Notes under the pieces: model-generated
Told to the model about the DNA's origin: nothing
Database searches by the model: none
Seen by the model: the letters and a program-made list of their open reading frames with translations, nothing else
Source: Actinomycetota bacterium
Lineage (GTDB): Bacteria > Actinomycetota > CADDZG01 > WHSQ01
DNA length: 38,574 bases
Direction: 5' to 3'
Assembly (NCBI GenBank): GCA_013697295.1
Contig: JACCXF010000318.1
Location: 1 to 38,574, forward strand
In this document: positions 23,920-31,825 of the stretch, in pieces
How the letters are laid out: each line of letters opens with the position of its first letter
Numbering within the stretch: position 1 is the first letter of the stretch
Made by a program: the position numbers and the translations under genes

Positions 23920-24905
23920 CAACCACCACGAAGAGTGTCCCGGAAGCCGATGCCTGGAAACTCCTGGAACAACGGCCTCTCCCTTCGGACCGCGCCCGCA
24001 TCATCTCGATCTCGAACCAGAAGGGCGGCGTGGCCAAGACGACGACCGCCATCAACCTTGGCGCCGCTCTAGCGCTCGAGGGCCTGCGTGTGCTCGTTGT
24101 GGATGTGGATTCGCAGGCCAATGCCACGACCGGTCTCGGTCTCGACCACCGGTCGCTCGAACGGTCGACCTACGATCTGCTCATCGAAGGCACGCCTCTG
24201 GCCGAGATCGCCGTGCCGACCTCGGTGGATGGGTTGCACTGCGCGCCGGCCTCACTCGACCTCGCGGGCGCCGAGGTAGAGCTCGTTGCGATGACCCAGC
24301 GAGAGCTTCGACTTTCGGAAGCCTTACGAGACGCGCGTGGCGAGTACGACTTCGTATTCATCGACTGTCCCCCGTCGCTCGGCCTCCTGACGCTCAACGC
24401 CCTTGCTGCGGCCGAGGATCTGATCGTTCCGGTGCAGTGTGAGTACTACGCCCTCGAGGGCCTGGGACAACTGCTGGGTAACGCGGAGCGCGTACGACGC
24501 GCGCTGAACCCGGGTTTGCGGATCGCAGGGTTTCTTCTGACGATGTACGACGCGCGCACGAAGTTGTCCAGTCAAGTTGCCGACGACGTGCGAAGTCATT
24601 TCGGTGATCTCGTTCTCGCAACCGTGATCCCGCGCACCGTCCGTTTGTCCGAAGCGCCGTCTTTCGGAGAACCGGTGGTGACTTTGGATCCGACCTCGCG
24701 CGGATCGATCGCGTATCGTCTCGTCGCGCGCGAGCTGATCGCTCGTTACGGGTTGGAGCAACGCGTCGTCAAGAAGCGGCCGGAGAACGCACCTGTGCCG
24801 GCCACCCCCGGCCCGGGTGGACGAGGCTACGGCGTCGTTGCGCCCGAGCCCGAGGGCCTCGACCGAGCGTGGCCGCGAACGCAACCGTGGATCGCAGCTT
24901 CGTGA
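23916..24905 (+). CDS. parA: Chromosome partitioning ATPase ParA (Soj)
   Basis: A 329-residue deviant Walker-type ATPase that moves ParB-parS complexes. The deviant Walker A is KGGVAKTTT (residues 36-44), followed by VVDVDSQANATTGLG and FVFIDCPPSLGLLTLNALAAA. The dimer-interface and DNA-binding basic residues follow later. The ATG at 23916 overlaps the rsmG stop (ATGA). A short, unconserved N-terminal arm of about 28 residues precedes the ATPase core. The C-terminus is Pro/Gly-rich. It overlaps parB by four bases if the GTG at 24902 is used. Confidence 0.96.
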   Translation: MTTTTKSVPEADAWKLLEQRPLPSDRARIISISNQKGGVAKTTTAINLGAALALEGLRVLVVDVDSQANATTGLGLDHRSLERSTYDLLIEGTPLAEIAVPTSVDGLHCAPASLDLAGAEVELVAMTQRELRLSEALRDARGEYDFVFIDCPPSLGLLTLNALAAAEDLIVPVQCEYYALEGLGQLLGNAERVRRALNPGLRIAGFLLTMYDARTKLSSQVADDVRSHFGDLVLATVIPRTVRLSEAPSFGEPVVTLDPTSRGSIAYRLVARELIARYGLEQRVVKKRPENAPVPATPGPGGRGYGVVAPEPEGLDRAWPRTQPWIAAS

Positions 24906-25801
24906 AGCGCAAGGGCGGTCTCGGGCGCGGCCTCGACGCGTTGCTTCCTCCGCAGACAGCCGCTACGGACGAGGCCGATCCCAGGCTGCGACACGTTCCA
25001 CCGGAGTCGATAAGCGCCAACCCCAGACAACCCCGAACGGTCTTCGACGAGGAGTCGATCGCCGAGCTGGCAGCATCGATCGGTGAGTTGGGCTTGCTCC
25101 AGCCGCTCCTGGTTCGCCCGACGGAGGATGGTGGCTACGAGCTGATCGCGGGCGAACGTCGACTCCGCGCCGCGCGTCGCGCCGGTCTGGTTGAGGTGCC
25201 GGTCGTGATCGTCGAGACGGACGACCGTGGATCTCTGGAGCGAGCACTCGTCGAGAACGTTCACCGCGAGGATCTGAATCCGATCGAGGAAGCGGCCGCA
25301 TACCGACAACTGCTGGACGAAGGTGGTTTGACGCAGCAGGCGCTCGGCGAACGTCTCAACCGTAACCGCGTCACGATCAACAATGCCCTGCGTTTGCTCG
25401 ACCTTCCGACGTCCATCCAGCGGCTTCTCGTCGAACGTCGCATCACCGCGGCGCACGGTCGGGCTCTCCTGGCGCTCGATCGCAGTCCTTTCACCGAGCG
25501 GCTGGGGCGTCGCGTTGCGGAGGAAGGCCTGTCGGTCCGCGACACCGAGGAGCTCGTCCGGAAGTATCAGTCGATGGCGTCCGGGTCGGACACTCCTGCG
25601 CTAGCTCGCCCTCAGAACGCCCAGCTGATCGAGGCCCAGCGACGGCTAACCGATCATCTTCAGACACGCGTCAGGGTCGATCAGTCCAAACGCAAAGGGA
25701 AGATCGTCGTGGACTTCAATTCACCGGATGAGCTCGCGCGGCTTACGTCCTTGATCCTCGGGCACGACCCCACGAACGTGTCGACGGTCGTCCCCGACTA
25801 G
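24902..25801 (+). CDS. parB: Chromosome partitioning protein ParB (Spo0J)
   Basis: A 299-residue CTP-dependent DNA clamp that binds parS. It begins with KGGLGRGLDALL, the usual ParB N-terminus contacting ParA. The N-domain has the CTP motif LIAGERRLRAARRAGL. The helix-turn-helix is in QQALGERLNRNRVTINNALRLLDLP. The C-terminal dimerisation domain is at the end (KIVVDFNSPDELARL). I prefer GTG 24902, which overlaps parA by four bases and gives the family's N-terminus. GTG 24869 would add 11 residues. The stop abuts the opposite-strand amidase stop with no spacer. Confidence 0.95.
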   Translation: MKRKGGLGRGLDALLPPQTAATDEADPRLRHVPPESISANPRQPRTVFDEESIAELAASIGELGLLQPLLVRPTEDGGYELIAGERRLRAARRAGLVEVPVVIVETDDRGSLERALVENVHREDLNPIEEAAAYRQLLDEGGLTQQALGERLNRNRVTINNALRLLDLPTSIQRLLVERRITAAHGRALLALDRSPFTERLGRRVAEEGLSVRDTEELVRKYQSMASGSDTPALARPQNAQLIEAQRRLTDHLQTRVRVDQSKRKGKIVVDFNSPDELARLTSLILGHDPTNVSTVVPD

Positions 25802-26881
25802 TCACTCCTCGACCTCGTAGTAGTCGCGGATCGCATTCGTGATCGCATCCGCAAGGACGCTTCGAAAATCCGCATCTTCAAGCATCTTCGCGTCGGCGGG
25901 GTTACTGATGAACAGCGGCTCGATCACAACCGCCGGCATGCGCGTCTCTCTCAGGATCCGATAGGCGCGGGCGTGGCTCCGGCAGTTGCGCAAGCCCATC
26001 TCCACCAGTCGCTCCTGCACCTTGTCGGCCAGCAGCTCGCCGCCTTTCGATCGGGGGAAGTAGTAGGTGGACGCCCCTTCGGCAACCTCGACATCGTGAG
26101 AGTTGAGATGCAGGGAGACGAAGATCTCTGCGCCGAGAGTGTTAGCGCGGGTGGCCCGCTCGGTCACTCCGGGAGCCTCGGTCTCGGTTCTCGTGAATCG
26201 CACGCGTGCCCCGGATGAGGCGAGCTGTGCGGCCAGCCGGTTGGCGAGCTCCCAGCAAAGGTCCGCCTCGGACGCGCCCAGAGGATTCACCTCGCCTTTG
26301 TCGTCACCGCCGTGACCGGGATCGATAACTACGACGGTTCCGTCGAGGCCTTTGCGTTCCGTCCGCTCGAGTTCTTCTCGCAGAGGGGCGGCCGTCGACG
26401 GACGATCGGCCCGGAGCCCACTGAGAGCGGCGTTCGACCGGCCCCCGAAGATCCCGTCTTCCGCGATCCCGTACTCACGCTGAAACGCACGCACCGCGCG
26501 ATCGGAGTCGCGCCCGAAGATCCCGTCTTCGCGTCCGGCGTCGAAACCCAGGGCGTTCAGGCGAGCCTGAAGGGCAAGGACGTCGTCGCCGCGCAGAAGC
26601 GGGATCCGCAGATAGAGGACGCGATCTCCCAGCCTCCAGCCTGCCTCTACGAGTTCGCTCCAGGTGTCCCGCCCAACGATGCCGTCTGAGTTGATGTTCC
26701 GCTGCTGTTGGAAGAGGCGCACCATCTGCTCGGTGCCGGGGCCGAAATAGCCATGCACGTCATCGATGCGGAACCCAAGGGCTCGGAGCCGCGCCTGAAC
26801 GTCCGCCACCTGTTCGGATCGGTCGCCCCCTCGGATGATCGACGGGCCGGCTGTGGCGCCGGCGAAGCCAGCCGGGGTCAT
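25802..26881 (-). CDS. cwlM: CwlM-like N-acetylmuramoyl-L-alanine amidase-family protein
   Basis: A 359-residue protein with two peptidoglycan-binding domains (about residues 22-85 and 95-155; key segments LRALGFRIDDVHGYFG and LNALGFDAGREDGIFG) followed by an Amidase_3 domain (about 180-355). Metal and catalytic residues are visible: His in DPGHGGDDKG, Glu in ASEADLCWELANRLA, His in FVSLHLNSHD and Glu in VVIEPLFISN. No signal peptide is present. Domain order, lack of export signal and position next to parB match mycobacterial CwlM, a cytoplasmic activator of MurA controlled by PknB. The role here is inferred from that match. It is the last gene of the minus-strand block and its ATG overlaps the M23 gene (ATGA). 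Confidence 0.85.
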   Translation of the reverse strand: MTPAGFAGATAGPSIIRGGDRSEQVADVQARLRALGFRIDDVHGYFGPGTEQMVRLFQQQRNINSDGIVGRDTWSELVEAGWRLGDRVLYLRIPLLRGDDVLALQARLNALGFDAGREDGIFGRDSDRAVRAFQREYGIAEDGIFGGRSNAALSGLRADRPSTAAPLREELERTERKGLDGTVVVIDPGHGGDDKGEVNPLGASEADLCWELANRLAAQLASSGARVRFTRTETEAPGVTERATRANTLGAEIFVSLHLNSHDVEVAEGASTYYFPRSKGGELLADKVQERLVEMGLRNCRSHARAYRILRETRMPAVVIEPLFISNPADAKMLEDADFRSVLADAITNAIRDYYEVEE

Positions 26882-27456
26882 CGGCCTGCCTCCGTCGCAG
26901 CTCGATAGAGGCGCTTCACCAGGGGATAAGGGTTCACCCAGGTGCCGTCCGCTTCCTGGATGCCCAGATGCAGATGGTAGGTGAACTCATCCGCGTGTCC
27001 CGCGTCGGCTCCGTACCCCGTGTTACCCACGAGGCCGATGGCCTCGCCCGCATCGACCGACCGACCGATCTGCATCCCGGCGGGGAACTCGCGCAGGTGC
27101 GCGTAGAACCAGTACCGCCCGTCCGCCCCCCTGATGCCGATCCGCCAGCCCGAATAGAAGGTCCAGCCGACCTGCTCGACGACTCCCTCGATCACGGCCC
27201 TCACCGGCGTCCCGGGTTCCGCGAAGATGTCGGTTCCTTCGTGCACCCCGATCTGCCGCCAGGTCCCGGCGATGAAGCGCATCCGGGGAGCGTGCCAGTC
27301 GTTGGTGAAGTTGATCACGGAGAACCAGTCGGTTCGCTCGACGGGGAACTCGGCGCCGCGCAAAGGCCCGGCGGGCGCCGTCCGAGCAGGTTGTGCGATC
27401 ACCGGAGCGACGGCAACCCACGTGAGGGTCAGGGCGAACAGCATCCTTCTGGACAT
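26878..27456 (-). CDS. Secreted M23 family (LytM-like) metallopeptidase
   Basis: A 192-residue exported protein. A signal peptide (1-21, cleavage near VIAQ) precedes a single M23 domain. Zinc ligand motifs are HEGTDIFAEPGTPV (His and Asp), then YAHL and HLHLGI near the end. It should cleave or bind peptidoglycan cross-links, acting outside the membrane. The start at ATG 27456 lies 37 bases after trxB. In mycobacteria a thioredoxin gene (trxC) sits at this position, so this gene replaces or was inserted in its place. It overlaps the cwlM-like gene by four bases. Confidence 0.85.
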   Translation of the reverse strand: MSRRMLFALTLTWVAVAPVIAQPARTAPAGPLRGAEFPVERTDWFSVINFTNDWHAPRMRFIAGTWRQIGVHEGTDIFAEPGTPVRAVIEGVVEQVGWTFYSGWRIGIRGADGRYWFYAHLREFPAGMQIGRSVDAGEAIGLVGNTGYGADAGHADEFTYHLHLGIQEADGTWVNPYPLVKRLYRAATEAGR

Positions 27457-27493
27457 CGTCGTGAGACTACGACTGAGTTGAGGGGGGGAAGGT

Positions 27494-28426
27494 TCAGGCT
27501 AGGCGAGCGGCCTCGAGGTAGCGCTCGGCGTCGATCGCGGCCATGCAGCCCATGCCGGCCGCTGTGACGGCCTGCCGGTAGCGGAAGTCGACGACATCGC
27601 CCCCCGCGAATACGCCTTCGACAGAGGTCTGCGTCCCGCCTTCAGGAGTGACGATGTAGCCGCCTACGAGATCCAGGCTGCCCTCGAAGAGCGAGGTGTT
27701 CGGGATGTGTCCGATCGCTATGAAGACGCCGCCGACGGCGAGCTCCTGCTCGTCGCCGGACTTGGTGTTCTTCAACCGGATCGCCTCGACCTTGCCATTC
27801 CCCGCAATCTCGACCGGGACCGAATCCCAGATGAAGTCGATCTTTTCGTTGTCGAAGGCCCGCTCCTGCAAGATCTTCGAGGCGCGCAATCGATCCCGGC
27901 GGTGAACGACCGTGACCTTGGAGGCGAACTTGGTGAGAAAGGTTGCCTCCTCCAGGGCCGAGTCGCCGCCACCGATGACCGCGAGCTGTGCTTCCTTGAA
28001 GAAGAAGCCATCGCAGGTTGCGCAGGTGGAGACTCCGTGGCCGAGTAGTTCGCGCTCGCCCGGGACTCCCAGCATCTTCGCCGAGGCTCCTGTCGAGATG
28101 ATTAGGGAGTGTGCCTTGAACGACTCTCCGCCGGTTGTCACTTCGAAAGGTCGCTTCGAGAGGTCGACGCCGGTGACGTTGTCCGTCAGGTACTCGGTTC
28201 CGAAACGAGCAGCCTGCTTGCGCATACGTTCCATGAGCTCTGGGCCCATGATGCCGTCGATGAATCCGGGGTAGTTCTCGACATCGGTCGTGAGCATCAG
28301 CTGACCGCCAGCTTCGATGCCTTCGATCATGAGTGGGTTGAGGTTGGCGCGCGCGGCGTACACCGCGGCAGTGAGCCCTGCCGGGCCCGATCCGATGATG
28401 ATGAGCTTCTTCGCGTCTTCAGTCAT
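27494..28426 (-). CDS. trxB: Thioredoxin reductase
   Basis: A 310-residue FAD- and NADPH-dependent enzyme reducing thioredoxin. The FAD-binding motif GSGPAGLTAAVYAARA lies near the N-terminus, the redox-active CATC in VSTCATCDGFF lies in the middle, the NADPH motif is VIGGGDSALEEATFL, and the second FAD motif is GVFAGGDVVDFRYRQAVTAAGMGCMAA at the end. ATG 28426 is preferred, since GAGGTG precedes it by about seven bases. GTG 28435 is too close to that site. It belongs to the block conserved beside sigM in mycobacteria. Confidence 0.97.
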   Translation of the reverse strand: MTEDAKKLIIIGSGPAGLTAAVYAARANLNPLMIEGIEAGGQLMLTTDVENYPGFIDGIMGPELMERMRKQAARFGTEYLTDNVTGVDLSKRPFEVTTGGESFKAHSLIISTGASAKMLGVPGERELLGHGVSTCATCDGFFFKEAQLAVIGGGDSALEEATFLTKFASKVTVVHRRDRLRASKILQERAFDNEKIDFIWDSVPVEIAGNGKVEAIRLKNTKSGDEQELAVGGVFIAIGHIPNTSLFEGSLDLVGGYIVTPEGGTQTSVEGVFAGGDVVDFRYRQAVTAAGMGCMAAIDAERYLEAARLA

Positions 28427-28484
28427 GTCGTTCACCTCACTTTACTGAACGCCCGGAAGGCCATCTGATTCCGCGCCCTGGATA

Positions 28485-29333
28485 TCAGCGCTCGATGCGG
28501 CCCGACAGATAGGAGATCGGGAAGTCGCATCCGCCTCCGCGGATCCACGCGTAGATCATGTACGAATCGAGCCGCTCGTGGCCGGCCGGGCTGGCATCCC
28601 AGGCAAAGCCCAGGACCAGCACCTCTCGGCCCCCCAGCTCCGCCAGGGCACCGTAATAGGGCACCGGGCTCAACGAACCGCTGGTTCCTTCCACGGAGGT
28701 GAGGCACTCCTCGACCTGATCCCGCACGGACGGGGGGGCGGCCTCGGCGAGTCCTCCCGTCAGATCCGCAACGGCGGTCTCCTCTTGTTCGCTCCCGTTC
28801 GCCGCGTACAGCAGGGCGAATGCCCTGCGCGGTCCCCGCTCGCCGAGCGCCTGGAGTTGTCGGTCGCTGACCCGGCCGAGGTTCCGGTCGAACCGCACCG
28901 CTCGCAGCAGACTCGAGTTCTCGTCCGAGGCGACGCCTTCCGGTGCAGAGTCCGCTGTGCCGGCACCTTCTGCGCCTCCATCATCGCTCCCACTCAAGCC
29001 GCCTTGGAATCCGAAGTAGCCTCCGACGACCGCGATCACGATCAGAGCCGCCGCTCCCAGGGCCGCGTACAGACGGCGCGGTCCCCGGCCCCTCGATCCT
29101 GCGGCTCCGGACATGACCCCCGCTTCGATCCCGCGCCGCAGGCGCGACCGCTCGAGATCGTTCATGGCCTCGGGCTCGTCATCCGTGAGCGCCCGAACCG
29201 AGGCCAGCTCACTGCGGCAGGCGTCGCACGAACTCAGATGCGCCTCGACCTCCTGAGACCGACCGGGTTCGAGCCCACCGAGGGTGTAGGCGCGCAGATC
29301 CTCGCTCACGTGTTCTGTCGGGTCGCTTTTCAT
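28485..29333 (-). CDS. Transmembrane anti-sigma factor with zinc-binding HCC motif
   Basis: A 282-residue protein. The N-terminal ZAS-type domain ends with EVEAHLSSCDACRSEL (His-x3-Cys-x2-Cys). A transmembrane helix is at about residues 89-110 (AALGAAALIVIAVVGGYFGF). The extracytoplasmic region of about 165 residues is acidic and Gly/Ala-rich at first, then a folded part with WDASPAGHERLDSYMIYAWIRGGGCDFP. The ATG overlaps the sigma-factor stop (ATGA). It should hold the adjacent sigma factor inactive until an envelope or redox signal arrives. It corresponds in position to mycobacterial RsmA. Confidence 0.85.
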   Translation of the reverse strand: MKSDPTEHVSEDLRAYTLGGLEPGRSQEVEAHLSSCDACRSELASVRALTDDEPEAMNDLERSRLRRGIEAGVMSGAAGSRGRGPRRLYAALGAAALIVIAVVGGYFGFQGGLSGSDDGGAEGAGTADSAPEGVASDENSSLLRAVRFDRNLGRVSDRQLQALGERGPRRAFALLYAANGSEQEETAVADLTGGLAEAAPPSVRDQVEECLTSVEGTSGSLSPVPYYGALAELGGREVLVLGFAWDASPAGHERLDSYMIYAWIRGGGCDFPISYLSGRIER

Positions 29334-29896
29334 GTCATCTCTTTCGACGTGCGGCCCTCGGGCTCTTGTTCCAACAACCCGGCGAGAAGGCGCCGGCCGC
29401 GGCTGATCCTTGACTTGACCGTTCCGACAGGCACTCCCAGCCGAAGGGCTATCTCCTCGTACGGGATGCCTCCAACATCGTGCATGACGACCGCCTGCCG
29501 GTACTCCTCGGCCAGCTCGTCCAGAGCCCGAGCGAGATCGAGGCGCGTGAGCGCGAGATCCTCATCCGAAGGGCCGGTCTGAACGGGCTCGGGCAGGGTC
29601 TCGGTCGGCACGGGAGAACGCTTCTTTTTTCTCAATAGGTCACGGCACGCGTTGACGCCGATGCTGTAGAGCCACGTGCCGAAAGCCGATTCCCCGCGAA
29701 ACATCTTTGCCCGGCGGAACGCGGAGATAAAGGTCTCCTGGGTGGCCTCTAGTGCATCCGAGCGATCGCCGGTCATCCGCAGGGCCAGGGCGAAGATGCG
29801 GTCCTCGTGGCGAACAACGAGGGCCGTGAAGCTCGCCTCGTCCCCGTCGAGGAAGCGGGCTAGGAGCTCGCCGTCGGAGACGGTGTCACTCGCCAA
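29330..29896 (-). CDS. sigM: ECF sigma factor, SigM-like
   Basis: A 188-residue group 4 sigma factor. Region 2 runs from DGELLARFLDGDEASF to EATQETFISAFRRAKMFRGESAFGTWLYSIGVNACRDLLRKKKR. Region 4 has LARALDELAEEYRQAVVMHDVGGIPYEEIALRLGVPVGTVKSRISRGRRLL. Start TTG 29896 overlaps the kinase gene by 11 bases and has GAGG nine bases before it. A longer open frame to 30055 lies inside the kinase gene and is not conserved. It is co-transcribed with its anti-sigma factor. Target genes are unknown. Confidence 0.93.
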   Translation of the reverse strand: MASDTVSDGELLARFLDGDEASFTALVVRHEDRIFALALRMTGDRSDALEATQETFISAFRRAKMFRGESAFGTWLYSIGVNACRDLLRKKKRSPVPTETLPEPVQTGPSDEDLALTRLDLARALDELAEEYRQAVVMHDVGGIPYEEIALRLGVPVGTVKSRISRGRRLLAGLLEQEPEGRTSKEMT

Positions 29897-31388
29897 CGAA
29901 CCGGACCTCGGAGATCGCCGCGCTACCGCCGCTGCCTCCGGGGAGGCTGGTGATCCAGACGAGCCAGTAGCGGCCCTCGGTTCCCTCCGCCTCGACCTCG
30001 ACCTGGCCGTCGACATCCGAGGCGGCCCCGACCGCGTTGTAGCCGCCGGCGTCACTTGCCTCCTCGTCCGAGGTCTTGAGCTCGAGGGAGCCTGCCGACC
30101 CCGATATCTCCACGGAGCTCACCGAGCGCGTGTCCCCCAGGTCGAATAGGAGACCGACGCCCGGCTTCCCGAGTAACTCGAGCGAAGCGTTGTACCCCTC
30201 TGTCGTCCAGGCCGTACCGGGATCTCCGTCATACGCCAAAACAACGTCGTCGGGATGCTCGCTCTCGTCCCCGGAGGGATCGAAGTCCGAGGCGCTTGCG
30301 ATGTCGAGCTCACCGCCGCCTCCGCCGCCGGGCTCCTCCTGCGACCCGCCGCCTGTATCTGGATCGGTCTGGTCGTCGATCAGGCGTGGAACGAACAGGA
30401 TCAGCAGGATCGCCGCGACTATCAGCAGGACCACCGGAAGGAAGCTGCGGGCCTCTCGAGCGACGCCGCGGCTGGGCGGCGAGGAGGGCCGAGCCGGCTG
30501 GGCCGCGGTGGTCTGACGTGCGAACGCCGTGGTCTGAGAACTGCTCCGCCCCGCAGCGCTCTCCAAGGCCCTCTTCATCGACTCGGCGGATTCGTACCGG
30601 TCATCGGGGTCCTTCTGAAGCGACTTCATGACGACGGCCTCGACCGGACGGCTGATGCCTGCGCGGACGCTGCGCGGCGCGGGCGGCTCCGCCCGGGCGT
30701 GTTTCATGGCCACTGCGATCTGGCTCTCCTCGACGAATGGCGGCCTGCCGACGAGCATCTCGTAGAGCACCACTCCGAGGGAGTAGAGATCGGAGCGAGC
30801 ACTCGGTTCCTCACCCTGCACCTGCTCCGGCGAGAGGTATGTCACGGTGCCGAGGATCGATCCGGTGGTCGTGATATCAACATCTCCGAACGCCGCCTTT
30901 GCGATCCCGAAGTCCGCGACTTTGAGGGTCCCGTCAGAGGTCAACAAGACGTTCGCGGGCTTGATATCGCGGTGGACGACGCCGTTCGAGTGGGCATAGG
31001 CGACCGCATCACAGATCCCACATGCGATACCAGAAGCTCGCTGGGCGTCCAGCGGGCCGTGCTGCTGGATGACGTCCGTCAAGGTCCCGCCGGCGCAATA
31101 CTCCATGACGATGTAGTTCCTGGGAACGTCGTCTTCGGATCTTTCGCTGCCCGTGTCATAGATGGAGACGATGTTCGGATGGGACAGGCGGGCTGCCGCC
31201 AGCGCCTCGCGACGGAACCGTTCGAGGAATTCCTCGTCCTCAGCGAGATGAGGGTGCAGGACCTTGACCGCCACGGTTCGGGCCAGTACGTCGTCCCTTG
31301 CCTGCCACACAGTGGCCATGCCACCGGACGCGATGGGACTCTCGAGCACGTATCGGTCTGCGAGAGTGATGTTGGTGTCGGGTGTCAC
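29886..31388 (-). CDS. Transmembrane Ser/Thr protein kinase with extracellular discoidin-like domain
   Basis: A 500-residue kinase. The catalytic domain (about residues 13-270) has all key residues: gly-loop IASGGMATVW, Lys42 in AVKVLHP, HRDIKPANV, DFGIAKA and an activation loop with TTTGSILGTVTYLSPEQ. A transmembrane helix is at about 315-335. The outside part has a Gly/Glu-rich linker followed by a ~130-residue domain (DPGTAWTTEGY, VGLLFDLGDTRSVSSVEISG, YWLVWITSLPG, AAISEVRFVG) resembling F5/8-type-C/discoidin folds. In M. tuberculosis MviN (Rv3910) a kinase-like domain and such a sensor are fused to MurJ and the kinase is dead. Here the kinase is separate and looks active. Start GTG 31388 has no clear ribosome-binding site. 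Confidence 0.9.
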   Translation of the reverse strand: MTPDTNITLADRYVLESPIASGGMATVWQARDDVLARTVAVKVLHPHLAEDEEFLERFRREALAAARLSHPNIVSIYDTGSERSEDDVPRNYIVMEYCAGGTLTDVIQQHGPLDAQRASGIACGICDAVAYAHSNGVVHRDIKPANVLLTSDGTLKVADFGIAKAAFGDVDITTTGSILGTVTYLSPEQVQGEEPSARSDLYSLGVVLYEMLVGRPPFVEESQIAVAMKHARAEPPAPRSVRAGISRPVEAVVMKSLQKDPDDRYESAESMKRALESAAGRSSSQTTAFARQTTAAQPARPSSPPSRGVAREARSFLPVVLLIVAAILLILFVPRLIDDQTDPDTGGGSQEEPGGGGGGELDIASASDFDPSGDESEHPDDVVLAYDGDPGTAWTTEGYNASLELLGKPGVGLLFDLGDTRSVSSVEISGSAGSLELKTSDEEASDAGGYNAVGAASDVDGQVEVEAEGTEGRYWLVWITSLPGGSGGSAAISEVRFVGE

Positions 31389-31397
31389 CAGATCAGA

Positions 31398-31793
31398 CTA
31401 TTGTGTAGGCGCCTGTCCGTTCGAGCGCGCGACGCCCCAATCCTCTGTAGCTCCGAGGCGGGAGATGAGCAGAGTGCTAGCGCTCCGCTTCAGGGTCACG
31501 TGGAAGATGTCGGCCTCGCGGTCGTATCGAACGGCGACCAGCTTCGCGTCTGCTTCCCTCGCCAGGGCGCGGGTAGCTCTCTCGATGATGAGATCGTTGG
31601 TCTCCGGCAGAGCTCCGTCCTGAATATCCGTAGCGATCTCTAGAGCGATCTCATTGGCCTTTGAGTCGAGGCCGAAATAATTGACGGCCAAGGCGCCGGC
31701 CTCGAACGCCAGAACTCCGAGGATAGCGAGGATCAGGATCATCTTGGCAAGCCAGTCGATAACGACGCCGCGCTCGTCTGTAAGGGAAACCAT
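31398..31793 (-). CDS. Small single-helix membrane protein between murJ and the kinase gene
   Basis: A 131-residue protein with one N-terminal helix (about residues 16-38: KMILILAILGVLAFEAGALAV) and a soluble C-terminal part with ANEIALEIATDIQDG, ATRALAREADAKLVAVRYDREADIFHVTLKRSASTLLISRL. ATG 31793 has AAGGAAG upstream. A longer reading to 32183 is a shadow of murJ. It lies 32 bases after murJ and nine before the kinase. I do not recognise the family. Position suggests a link between flippase and kinase, inferred only from context. Confidence 0.7.
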   Translation of the reverse strand: MVSLTDERGVVIDWLAKMILILAILGVLAFEAGALAVNYFGLDSKANEIALEIATDIQDGALPETNDLIIERATRALAREADAKLVAVRYDREADIFHVTLKRSASTLLISRLGATEDWGVARSNGQAPTQ

Positions 31794-31825
31794 GTCTTCC
31801 TTATCGGCGCCCCGGGGGGCGGTTA

